Shown here: piece after piece, positions 47,901 to 57,777 of the stretch
Position numbering within the stretch: position 1 is the stretch's first letter
How the letters are laid out: each line of letters starts with the position of its first letter
From: Dromiciops gliroides
Lineage: Eukaryota; Chordata; Mammalia; Microbiotheria; Microbiotheriidae
DNA: 64,000 nt
Reading direction: 5' to 3'
Assembly (NCBI RefSeq): GCF_019393635.1
Contig: NC_057863.1
Location: forward strand, 639,306,306-639,370,305
Made by a program: the position numbers and the translations under genes
Notes under the pieces: model-generated
The model's input: only the letters and a program-made list of their open reading frames with translations
Databases searched by the model: none
What the model was told of the DNA's origin: nothing

Positions 47901-49482
47901 CATTGAGCCTGTGGCTCCTGAAGCTGCCTGCGAGCCGCCTTTAAAGAAGACAAAAGACAACGCACAACTCTTGTAGTACTCAGGCCTTCCTGACTCCAGG
48001 AACTCCCCCTCACCCCCTTAACAAACAAAACTCAAAACAAGGATTGATAATATGAATTCATTGCTGAATCAGTAGATGAGGCAACAACATATCACACGAT
48101 TATTTCTGGAACTATTTGCCTCTCGTGATATGGAAGACTTCAGATTTCCTACATCCAGCAGCCGGACCTGGGACCTCGCTTTGGATTGAGTGTCCTTGTT
48201 CCATGTTGAGTCATGTCATGGATGCCATCGATGGGCGTTCTGGGGCCGCTTTACATCCAGGGAATGTAAATGTACAGAGATGGTCTATTTTTGTTCACTT
48301 TGGCTAAGGTATTTTAGTAACGCTGGCCCCTTCTACTCAAGCCGTCATCCCTGTGTCCATAGGAACAAGTATGTGGGGCTTTGGGGTTGGTTTGCTTGCT
48401 TTTTTAGCATTTCATTCTGTTAACCTGGCACTGATTTTCCACCTAGATTTTCTGTTCGTTATCTGTGTCATTTATGAAGGAAAAAAACACTTGAACCAAC
48501 TCCTTTGGACTTGGCCCATTTCCTTGGCCAGGACAGAGACATCGTGTGGCGGGAGTGGAGATTGGATCCTGGCTTTGAGGACATGGAGGAAGGCTCGCCT
48601 TCAAACCTTGCTTCAGAACCTGAGCAAGTTGTTAGTGGTGCATGATCCCAGGCAATTCGCCAAGAACCCTGAGTTACAGATGGGTTGTCAGCCTACACGA
48701 GTTGAAGGATGTTTCTGAACTGGAAGCTTTCTAAATGGATCAAGTGTAGGCTTTTATTCACAGTTCCAGATTTGTGTGGGGCGGTGGAGGTGGAGGGTTA
48801 GGGAACATGGCTTATAGCCAGTCATTGAAATGTATTAAGTCTCCAATTCAATTCTACAAGCATTTATTAAGCACCTACTAAATGTAAGACACTAGGGATG
48901 CAGCTTATATACCAGATGAAAGGCGATGTGCCAGGGTGGACAGGGGGCCAGTATTGAAATTAGGGAGACCTGACACTGGCTGGATGACCCCACACCTCTT
49001 GGTGCTTCCAGGCAACTCTCAGAGTACAAGCTACAAATGAGCCTGCATTGGGGAAAGGAGCTTCTGCCCCAAGAGTTTCCTGCCCAATGAAATGTAATCT
49101 CTGTGCTTCTTCTGCCCCTGATTATAAAACAAAGAAACAGGCAGAAAAACTCAATGGATGTGGAGTTCTGTAAGGTTTTTCAGAGTCGATGAAGACATTT
49201 CCATTCTTAGTGGCACATAGATTCCAATGGCTGTACCTATGGTCCTCTCAACATGGATATTCAGGGCAGTCATTTTGATGGCTCTTCACATGGCTTGCTC
49301 ATCATTGTTCAGCATGAGGGATTGGCCCAGTGTGCTGGAACATCCATTTTCTCCCCATATGAGCAGCCCATCTCTTTCCTTTTTTTTCCCCCCTCCAGCA
49401 CACTCAATTGGCATAGAAAGCTTTTATTTAAAATCCAAGGGATCATGTTATTCATGATCCTATGAGCTGTAGCTCTCTTCTA

Positions 49483-49485
<3 letters not shown>

Positions 49486-49525
<40 letters not shown>

Positions 49526-49532
49526 CACACAC
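49486..49532. repeat. (TG)n then (AC)n microsatellite
   Basis: tgtgtg array followed directly by acacacacac, in the probable SLC35E2 3' UTR. Confidence 0.95.
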
Positions 49533-49746
49533 ACATTTAAAGACAGGCCAACATGGGGTTCAGTAGTATGTAAAGACTATTTCAAAGAAAGTTGTCTTTT
49601 ACACCTCTTCTCTCCCCAACCCCCATCAGTTTTTAAAGATATTTTCAAGCCATTGGGCTCTCTATTCTACACCTATGCTTTGGTATGAGTTGTCCCACAG
49701 AACAATGTTTGGATCGGTTGTAGCATTAAAGGAAGTACCATATGGC

Positions 49747-49897
49747 TTTTGGAGGGGGGGGGGCGGGACAGGGAAGATTAAGTGACCTGCCCAGGATCAC
49801 ACAGCTAGTAAGTGTTAAGTGTCCGAGGTCAGATTTGAACTCAGGTCCTCCTGCCTTCAGGGCCAGTGCTCTATCCACTGCTCCACCTAGCTGCCCC
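49747..49897 (-). repeat. CORE-SINE
   Basis: Reverse copy beginning in a G run; first SINE after the SLC35E2 stop codon. Confidence 0.92.
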
Positions 49898-50400
49898 ACT
49901 CATTTGATTCTTGCTTTAAACCAAGCGAGAACTAAGGGCTGATGTTTTTGGACCTGATCTGCCTGGGCTTTGGGCCCTTCCTTTTTTATTGGATAAAGTG
50001 AGCTGGGCCTCTGAGCTCAGGCCCCCAAGGGGTGTCTTGGTTTTGTTTCTCTCTGCCCACCAAAGGCCAGGGAAGGGAGATGTGAAGAGCATCCTGGCAC
50101 CGTGTGTACAGGTCTGCCCCTCTCTGGCTGTCCAGGAGCTCTGGTTTCTTCCGAACTTAGCGTTTAGAATGGTGAGATGTTGCCTTAGATGGACTTAGGT
50201 GCTTTGCCCAGATACCTAGATTTCATCTGAAAAAAAAAAATAAAACAGCAAACCCTGCCCTGTCTTCTAAGAACAATTTTTGTTTTAATTCGGGGCACCA
50301 AAGCCCAGCTTTGATCTGTTACTTTTAAGCTGTCAGCTGTCTCAAATAGATGTTGGTGAGCTGAGCCACCATATAGACATGATATAAAAGGTCAGTGAAC

Positions 50401-50523
50401 AGCCCTGGATTCAGAAGGACCTGAGTTCAAATCCAGCCTCAGACACTTGACACTTACTAGCTGTGTGACCCTGGACGAGTCACTTAACCCTCATTGCCCC
50501 GCTCCCCCCCCCCAAAAAAAAAG
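50401..50523 (+). repeat. CORE-SINE, head-truncated
   Basis: Starts at agccctggattcagaaggac; core and A tail present. Confidence 0.9.
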
Positions 50524-51814
50524 GTTAATGGGAGGGCACAGGGCCAGACTCCAGGGTCACAGGGGCCAGGTTAGACGATGAGCACTGTCAAGGAAGTGAG
50601 CCATAGTTTGTGGGTTTGACAGTGGGTGTTTACATCCTGCTTTTAATCACCAGTTTCCATCCATGATGGCATGCCAAGGGCTCTCATGTTCCCCAAACAG
50701 CCATAAACTAGGATTGTTTGACTCAACAAAGCTGCCAACACAAAGCTCACTCAGAAGAAGCGTCCTTACCTGAACGGGGACCAGCCAAGAAACAACTTGT
50801 TTGGTTTGTTCATTTGATCTGGGGGCAGCCCACACGTATCCTGTCCCCACTATGTTTGCTAAACCAATGTTTTCCCCCCTCCCAGAGCTGTAAGACTTGA
50901 GCAAATGAAGACCTTTGCACTTGAGGGATGGTCTTTGGCTGCATCTCAGATCCTAAGCGCTGTATCTTGTTGGGTTCTTTTCACATTTACACCTGTGAGA
51001 ATCAAGCCATATGTAGTATTCTGCCTGCTTGGTTAATAAGGACTAGAGGCATGCTGGAAAGAAGGAAAGAGAACTCTTAAGAATTTGCCTTAAACAACTG
51101 TTGGTGCAGAGAGATCCTGAAGCTTCCTGGAAACCAGGGACGCCCCATGACATCCACACCACCACTGAGCAGGAGAAGAATCAGTCCTATCTGGGCTGTC
51201 CAAATGCCAGCCAACAAGGGGGTTGCGAGTTCCAGACTTGCCACATACACAGTTATATATGTGTCCCTGTGTACCAACGGGAATTATTTTTAAAATAAAA
51301 GAGTGAGTTTTCCATTTTGAGAAACTTGAAAATAGCAACAGTAACTGCTTCTACTCTTGAGCCAAACTGTGTGTGTTAAACCAGACCCAAATGTGTAGAG
51401 TGAAAACCACACTGTACAAGACGTTTGTCGGTATTTTGTGCATCGCCTCTTGCAGTATTTCTGTAACTAAGTTCGTTGCTTTCTATAAGATGTTCCTCCT
51501 CAGCGCTTGGGTTTGTCACTGTTTTAATTCTTTTGTGTGGTAATAGTTTGATAACTGTAATAAATCCTGTGGATGCCTCTTGGCTATTCCTTTGGTATGA
51601 GTAAAACAGACGGGTTAGTTTCTTTCTACAACCATTGTTCTGGAAGTCTCAAATAAAATCGATGTTTGTGCTTCTAGATTTGGTCTTCTATTCTGTATTT
51701 CACTTGGGGTCCTTCTTTATTAAAATTATCTGACTTGGTTTCTTGGTGATTTTCCAGTCTCTAATATACCCCGAGGAAAGGGATCCACCAAGCCTGAAAG
51801 AAAGAATTTAGACT

Positions 51815-51961
51815 AGGGGCAGCTAGGTGACACAGTGGATAGAGCACCGACCCTGGAGTCAGGAGGACCTGAGTTCAAATCCCACCTCAGACACTTAACA
51901 ATTACTAGCTGTGTGACCCTGGGCAAGTCACTTAACCCCAATTGCCTTACCCCCTCCCAAA
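51815..51961 (+). repeat. CORE-SINE with TSD
   Basis: aaagaatttagacta on both sides. It lies just downstream of the last SLC35E2 poly(A) signal. Confidence 0.94.
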
Positions 51962-52761
51962 AGAATTTAGACTATATTCTGATAGTTTGTGTAAATAAAC
52001 ATCATTCCAGATGAAGAAGAAAGATTTCGCAATCACACCAAAAGGAAAGGTGCTAAATTTTCCCCCCTGACTCAGTAAGTACATGTCAGTCAATCCCTTA
52101 GCCTCCCCCAGGTTGGTGCGGAATTGTGTATGACTCTGTTGCAGATTCAAGCTTCCAGGAAACATGCCCTGCCCCTGTGGTTTCCATCTTCAAGTGATGA
52201 ATCAAGACGTGGGAGTGTTAGCCACAGCAGTTCCTGAAGCAGGCTTCACCTAAATTAAAGAATTTACATCCACTTAGGTATCAAGAGATTAGTCTGTCCT
52301 CTGCCCTGGCTAATGCACCTGTGGGGGATTATCATTCAATTCTGGGTTCTTCTTTTTGGGGGTAGGCATTGACAAGTTGCTCTATGTCCAAAGAAGGGTC
52401 ACAGAGATCACAAGAAGAAACGGGAGCCCATGCTATAAGAGAAGCGGAAAGAACTGGAGATGTGAAACGAAGAAGGATGTGATAACCATCTTTGTTTCAA
52501 AGGAGGTCTTGTGAAAGGATTGATTATCCTTGTTCTTCGTCCCAGAGTAGGAGCAATGGGTGGGGATTTGAGAGGCAGATTTCAGCTTCTTTTCTTTCTA
52601 TCAGTGAGAACTGTCCAAAAGTGGAGGGAGCAGCCTTTTCCCGACTTAAGGCAGCAACTGGTTGACTCCTCATTGGATAGTATAGAACAGAAATGTCAAA
52701 CTCAGCTGGAAACGGGCCCTTCCCACGGCCACTTAGAAAACCACATATTAACCATATTCTA

Positions 52762-52763
<2 letters not shown>

Positions 52764-52798
<35 letters not shown>
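52764..52798. repeat. (TG)n microsatellite at a SINE tail
   Basis: Joined to the T end of the following SINE and inside the ttctattt duplication. Confidence 0.93.
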
Positions 52799-52801
<3 letters not shown>

Positions 52802-52939
52802 GGTGAGGCAATTGGGGTTGGGGTTAAGTGACTTGCCCAGGGTCACACAGCTAGTCTCAAATGTCTGCGGCCAGATTTGAACTCAGGTCCTCCTGACTCC
52901 AGGGTGGGTGCTTTATCCAGTGCGCCACCTAGCTGCCCA
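52799..52939 (-). repeat. CORE-SINE
   Basis: Reverse copy with a small duplication (ttggggttggggtt) near its tail. Confidence 0.92.
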
Positions 52940-53274
52940 GTTCTATTATATTTCTATTTATTTTGTTCATTTCCCCCCAGTTCCATTTTAATCTAGTTTG
53001 GCTGCACCTGGTAGTGTTGGTGCTACAAAACAGTCCTGGGTCATGTATTTGACCCCTCTGGTGTATTGCTGGGATCTACCTCCAAATTGATTCTCTGATT
53101 CTTCACCCAAGAATTTCCTTTTTTATTACCGAAAGCAGGCCTTGAGATACTAACATAGCTTGAAGAAAAACAGCTGATAGGCTATTATATAATCTGTTGT
53201 ATTTATTGTTATTTACACATACGTGTATAGATACACACATATTTGTCTTAACCTTTCCCTGGTTTTCTTTAACT

Positions 53275-53495
53275 CCCAACTAAAGTCAGACCTGCCTCAG
53301 GAAGCCTTGCCCAACCCCTGTTCACACCAGTGCAGTTCCTATTAATCCTTTGTATATCTGTGTTTGTGTATTGTCTCCCCATAAGATAGTAAGGTCCCTG
53401 AGGGCAGGGACTGTCTTTTGCCTCCTATTGTGTTCCCAGCACTTAGCAAGGTAGAAAGAGCCTAATGAATGTTTATTGCTTGATTAATTAATTGC
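53275..53495 (+). repeat. L2 LINE tail
   Basis: ataagatagtaaggtccctg agggcagggactg ... cctaatgaatgtttattgct. Confidence 0.7.
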
Positions 53496-54469
53496 TATCG
53501 CAGAGCAGTCCTTAAAAAAAAAAAGCGCCTAATTATAAAACCGGATGATCTAAAAAACTGAAAAACTCCAGGAAGAAAGTAGGGAAACAAGTACTTTGGC
53601 AAAGTGCTTCCCAATACTACCCTGAGTGGCAGCTAGTGCTGTCATCGTCCCTGTTTTACAACTGAGGAAACTGAGGCAGAGGTTAAGTGAATCACAGCCG
53701 GCGGGACCGGGCAGGGGTGAGATACCACTCTGGAACTGTCCAATTTGAAGGGAGAGCGTCTTCATGCGTGAGTGTAGTGGAAAGCCGGATCTTCGGGGGT
53801 AGATGGTTTGCAGCACCCCCTCTTTCCTTTTTTTGCTGCCTCCCCGCCCCAAATAGCAGTGAGAAAAGACCCCCTGACCCGCCTCCCTGGTTCTCCCCAG
53901 AATCCCCGACTGGGGTACTGGAGATTTGGGGGCCTGCAAGGGACTTTTAGGGACCGCCGAGTCCAGGCGCCCCATTTCACGGATAAGGAAACTGAGGTTC
54001 GGAGAGGTTACAGGACTCGCAGGGGGTAGTCGGGTGCAGAGCCAGGATTGGGACTAGGGCCCCTGATTCCGGATCCAGCGGGGGTGGGGTGTGTGTAGCG
54101 GCCTGCTACCGGGTCTGGGGGGAGGGGGGCAGCAGCAGGAATCTGGGCACTTTTGAGCCAGGAGCGCCGCATCTTTGCCACCTGCAGCCACGCGCTCCCT
54201 CCAGATGTTCCCGCAGATTCCCGGCAGCTGCCGCCACTCCTGCCGGAAAAGCTTATCCCCACCCCCCATCGAAAATGACGACTTCAACCCCACGGGGCTG
54301 GCAGCCACGCGTCGCACCCGCCCGCTCGCGCCCCTTGGGGGCCGAAGCGGCTCGTGGCGAAAGTGCGGCCAGCTGAGCGCGGGCGGGCCCTCGGCGTCCG
54401 CTGTCGCTCCCGCCCCAAGCCGAGCGCTCCTCTGACGTCACCGGCCCGCGCCGTAGCCGGAAGTGACGC

Positions 54470-54553
54470 TTTTCTCCCGCGCCCGATGCTGGTTCTCCTC
54501 AGTCTCCGGGTCCGGTGGCGGCGGCGGCGGCGGTGGTGGCGGCAGACGCGGTG
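54470..54553 (+). other. CDK11B: CDK11 exon 1, non-coding (start approximate)
   Basis: Sequence just downstream of the CRE/ETS pair, with a GGC-repeat stretch (ggtggcggcggcggcggcgg) and ending at a strong donor, gcggtg|gtaagt (GT at 54554). Human CDK11 also has a non-coding first exon. The TSS position is inferred from the promoter elements. Confidence 0.65.
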
Positions 54554-54674
54554 GTAAGTGTCTAGGCCCAGGGCTGGTGGGGAAATGCCCGGCCTGGCGT
54601 TGAGGCCGCCTGGGAGGGTCTGCGGATCTGCGGACTTGCCGGCCGGCCTTCCTATCCGACTCTGGAAGGGTTCC

Positions 54675-54734
54675 GGGCGCGGGGCCTGTGGCGGGGCCGA
54701 GGCCGGGCGCGGGGCCTGTGGCGGGGCCGAGGCC
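54675..54734 (+). repeat. Two-unit 30-bp GC-rich tandem repeat
   Basis: Perfect duplication of a unit starting gggcgcggggcctgtggcgg and ending ggccgaggcc, in the CDK11 CpG island just inside intron 1. Confidence 0.95.
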
Positions 54735-54904
54735 GGGCCCGCCTCCAGACCGTGGTGGCGAGATTCAGTGCCCTCCCCTTCCCCGTCCCCCAAGGGGGCT
54801 CCGAGTCCTCCGGCCAGAAGCCACCTTAGGCGCCGCCGAGTGGCCCACTCTACTCATGGGGAAACCGAGGCCCAGAGCCGGAGTCTCGCTGCTTAGCAGT
54901 TCAG

Positions 54905-55045
54905 GAAAGGGAGGTGGGATGGCATAGCGCCGGACCCGGGTTCGAATTTTACCTCCGACGCTCGCTGTGTGACCCTGGGCAAGCGGCTTCACTTCTCTGA
55001 TTCGCTGCTTCCTATCAAATGGGAAAAAGAATGCTTGTTTCTCGG
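54905..55045 (+). repeat. CORE-SINE/MIR relic in CpG island
   Basis: gtgggatggcatagcgccgg acc ... gctgtgtgaccctgggcaag; unusually CpG-rich copy. Confidence 0.65.
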
Positions 55046-55399
55046 CCTCAGTTTCCCCACTTGTACAGTGCTGACTTCGAAGGGTGACTGAGAACCAAGC
55101 GAGATAGTGTAGCGATAAGTGCCTGCAAACCTTTATACTTGTCATTGTCGCCCTCTGGGATCGCTGGGGTGGTCTGCACCAAGTCCCCGACCCACGGTTC
55201 TCCGGCCTGTACAATTAAGGGCATGGATGGAGAAGCCCCCCCCCCCGCCCCCCAACCCTTCATAAGAGAGGGGGCGGGGGACATCTTCCGACCACGACGG
55301 GCCTCAGCTTCCTCGTCCTCAAAATGGGAGCGAGAATCCAGGTAGTGCCCCCTCCCCAGGCCTGTTGTGGGGCCTGAATGAGACAGGACCCTGAACATA

Positions 55400-56215
55400 T
55401 CCTCCCCTCTGTATACATGTGAGAAAGTTTCCAGGGCCCCTTTCAGATCGGACATTGACATGATCAACGTTCAGCAAACAGTTATTGAGCTGCTACTTTG
55501 TAGAGCTCAGGGCCCAGGCCTGGAGGAAGCCCCTGTCCTTCCTTCCTGCCAAGTGGGGACAGGAGATAGAAACACAGATCACTAGAATCCCAGGATCGTC
55601 CAGAAAGCCAGGAGGGACTTGAGATGTCCCAACATCCAGTTTCCTAGTTTTACAGATAAAGACACCGAGGCCTGGTTATGCTTAAGGTCACAAAGATAGT
55701 AAGTAGCATTGTAGGCCATGCCTATAATCAAGGTGCGAATACTGTAGGGCTTTTAAAATTCATCTGTGGTCCATGGGGTAAATTCGGTTGTGTGTTATTA
55801 TTTTAGAGGCAAGGAAAATTTTGTCAGTGGACACATCTCATTGAAATTGGTATAAAATTGGGAGTCTGGGAGAGTTGGTGAAGCTAAACTAAACTTACGG
55901 AATTGCTGTGGCCTCAAAAATGAATCACTCTCCAGCCAACTTTGCAGTGATTGGTGGGTCATTGCTTATTAACGTGATAAGCTGTGACAAATGCCTTAGG
56001 GAAGCATAAAAGATGATCGTTAATGTTTGATAAGTGCTTTGAGACTCACAAAACACTTTAGTGTAGATGTGTGTCCTCAGTCAGTTGGTCGGTCGGTCAC
56101 TCAGTCGCTCAGTCGCTCAGTCACTTCCTCACTCACTCTCATTTGGCCCTCACAACAGCTCTGGGAGGTAGATACTGTATTTTACCCCATAAGCAAGGAA
56201 CCTGAGGCTCAAAAA
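55400..56215 (+). other. CDK11 intron 1 sequence
   Basis: No exon. Contains a degenerate tcagtcgc/tcggtcgg short tandem tract at 56078-56140 and MIR scraps near 55.6 and 56.15 kb. Confidence 0.5.
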
Positions 56216-56399
56216 AAAAAATGTCTTGCCCAGGGTCACCTACCTAGTGAGTGTCTGAGGTAAGATTTCAACTCAGTTTTAGAACTGAATCCAGTTCTTC
56301 CTAATTCCAAGTCCAGGGCTTAGCCATTGCGCCTCTTAGCTAGAGTACTTCATTAAGTCTCTGGGAACAGGTTTGAAGCCCAGAGGACCAGACTTTGGT

Positions 56400-56665
56400 T
56401 CCCATCTATACCAATAACTAACATTTATATAGTGCTTACTATGTGCCAGGCACTGTACTCAGTGTTTTACAATTATCTCATTTAATTCTCACCACAACCC
56501 TGGGAGGTGGGTGCTGTTATTATCCTCATTTTATAGATGACTAAGCTGAAGCAGACAGGTTAAGCCACTTGCCCAGGGTCACACAACTAATATGTGCCTG
56601 AGGCCGAATTTGAACTCACGTCTTCCTGCCTAGCCTTCTAGCCACTGTACCTAAGTGACATCCCC
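56400..56665 (-). repeat. MIR
   Basis: gtgcttactatgtgccaggc ... cctcattttatagatgacta ... acttgcccagggtcacacaa; full-length-like old MIR in complement. Confidence 0.8.
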
Positions 56666-56719
56666 TCTCTAGCCCTTCTTTTCCTCATCTATGAAATGAA
56701 AGGGACTAGGTTGTCTTTA

Positions 56720-56879
56720 TTTTTTTTTTGTGGGGGTTGTTTTGTTTTGCGGGACAATGAGGGTTAAGTGACTTGCCCAGGGTCACACAGCTAGTGTCAA
56801 GTGTCTGAGGCTGGATTTGAACTCAGGTCCTCCTGAATCCAGGGCCAGTGCTCTATCCACTGCACCACCTAGCTGCCCC
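56720..56879 (-). repeat. CORE-SINE with TSD
   Basis: ctaggttgtcttta / ctagtttgtcttta on the two sides. Confidence 0.94.
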
Positions 56880-57137
56880 CTAGTTTGTCTTTAAAGGTCT
56901 CTTTCAGCTGTCAGTCTGTGATCCTATCCTAGGGATTTCAGGGAAAGCTTCATGTGACTTTAAGGAAGAGGAGTTCAGGTCGAAAGGTCTGGGGAACATC
57001 CTTGGAATAAAGTATAGTGTCTGCTGAGACAGGGAGGCAGGAGAGCCCAGGGCATGCTTAGGAGGACAAGTCCTGGCTGTAAAATACAGAGAGTAAGAAC
57101 TAAGTGGGTGTCTGGAAAGTGCACACGCTCACTCTCT

Positions 57138-57270
57138 TGGCAGTGAAGATTAAATGACTTGCCCAGGGTCACACAACTAGTAAGTGTCAAGTGTCTGAGG
57201 CCAGATTTGAACTCAGGTCCTCCTGAATCCAGGGCTGGTGCTTTATCCACTGTGCCACCTAGCTGCCCCC
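57138..57270 (-). repeat. CORE-SINE, tail-truncated
   Basis: Begins gcagtgaagattaaatgact; flanked by ctggaaag on both sides. Confidence 0.92.
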
Positions 57271-57651
57271 TGGAAAGCCCTTTCTTTTGGGGCTCTTAGG
57301 AGAGAGGCTGAGAAATAGAGATATCTCCTTGCTGACTATTCTTTGGTGTCATCCATGGTGTGGCTTTGCCCTGCATCAAGTGATCAGCCTTATGGTGCTT
57401 CATCCCTGCCCCTACTCAGAGGGCTTGGGTCACTGCCTCAGGGGTTCCTGATGGTGCTTGAAGAAGACAAGGGCTCCTGAGCGCTGCCTTGGAGAGATCT
57501 GGGCTGGGTTCCAGGGGTACAGCCCATTAGACCCTCTGCCAGCAGAGCATCACCCTTCATGCTGCCCACAGACAGCTGTTTCACAAGGGTAGGAATTATC
57601 TCCAGCTGTTCTGGGTTTCTCCTTCACTCTCTTCAAATGTTTTCTTTTCAG

Positions 57652-57777
57652 TGTGTCTTAACTCAAATGGGTGATGAAAAGGATTCTTGGAAAGTGAAAA
57701 CTTTAGATGAAATTCTTCAGGAAAAGAAGCGAAGGAAGGAACAAGAAGAGAAGGCAGAGATAAAACGCATAAAAAAT
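57652..57777 (+). CDS. CDK11B: CDK11 exon 2 (start codon at 57667)
   Basis: Acceptor tgttttcttttcag, donor aaaaat|gtaagc. 15 nt of leader, then 37 codons ending EIKRIKN. It ends on a codon boundary. Confidence 0.95.

Larger units (their letters stand above)
44942..51680 (+). other. SLC35E2B: Probable long 3' UTR of SLC35E2 with alternative poly(A) sites
   Basis: AATAAA hexamers lie at 45246, 45988, 46461, 47160, 51294, 51559 and 51652. The first (45246) and the last two are followed by G/T-rich sequence, as expected of cleavage sites. The first 4.8 kb after the stop has no recognisable SINE although the flanks carry about one per kb, which suggests transcribed, constrained sequence. Two SINEs (49.75-49.9 and 50.4-50.5 kb) lie in the distal part. 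No convincing coding exon is visible. The extent to 51.68 kb is inferred; the 45246 site could be the main end. Confidence 0.55.
54000..55400 (+). promoter_or_regulatory. CDK11B: CpG-island promoter of CDK11
   Basis: CpG-rich block immediately upstream of and over CDK11 exon 1. It has a perfect CRE (TGACGTCA, 54433-54440), followed 16 bp later by an ETS site with a half-CRE (CCGGAAGTGACG, 54457-54468). There is no TATA box; this is a typical housekeeping promoter. A 30-bp tandem duplication (54675-54734) and a MIR/SINE-like relic (about 54910-55040) lie in the 3' part. Confidence 0.85.

Noticed and set aside
54284-54793. 169-codon minus-strand frame at the CDK11 promoter
   Set aside because: Low-complexity GC-rich translation overlapping the promoter and exon 1; no sign of coding.
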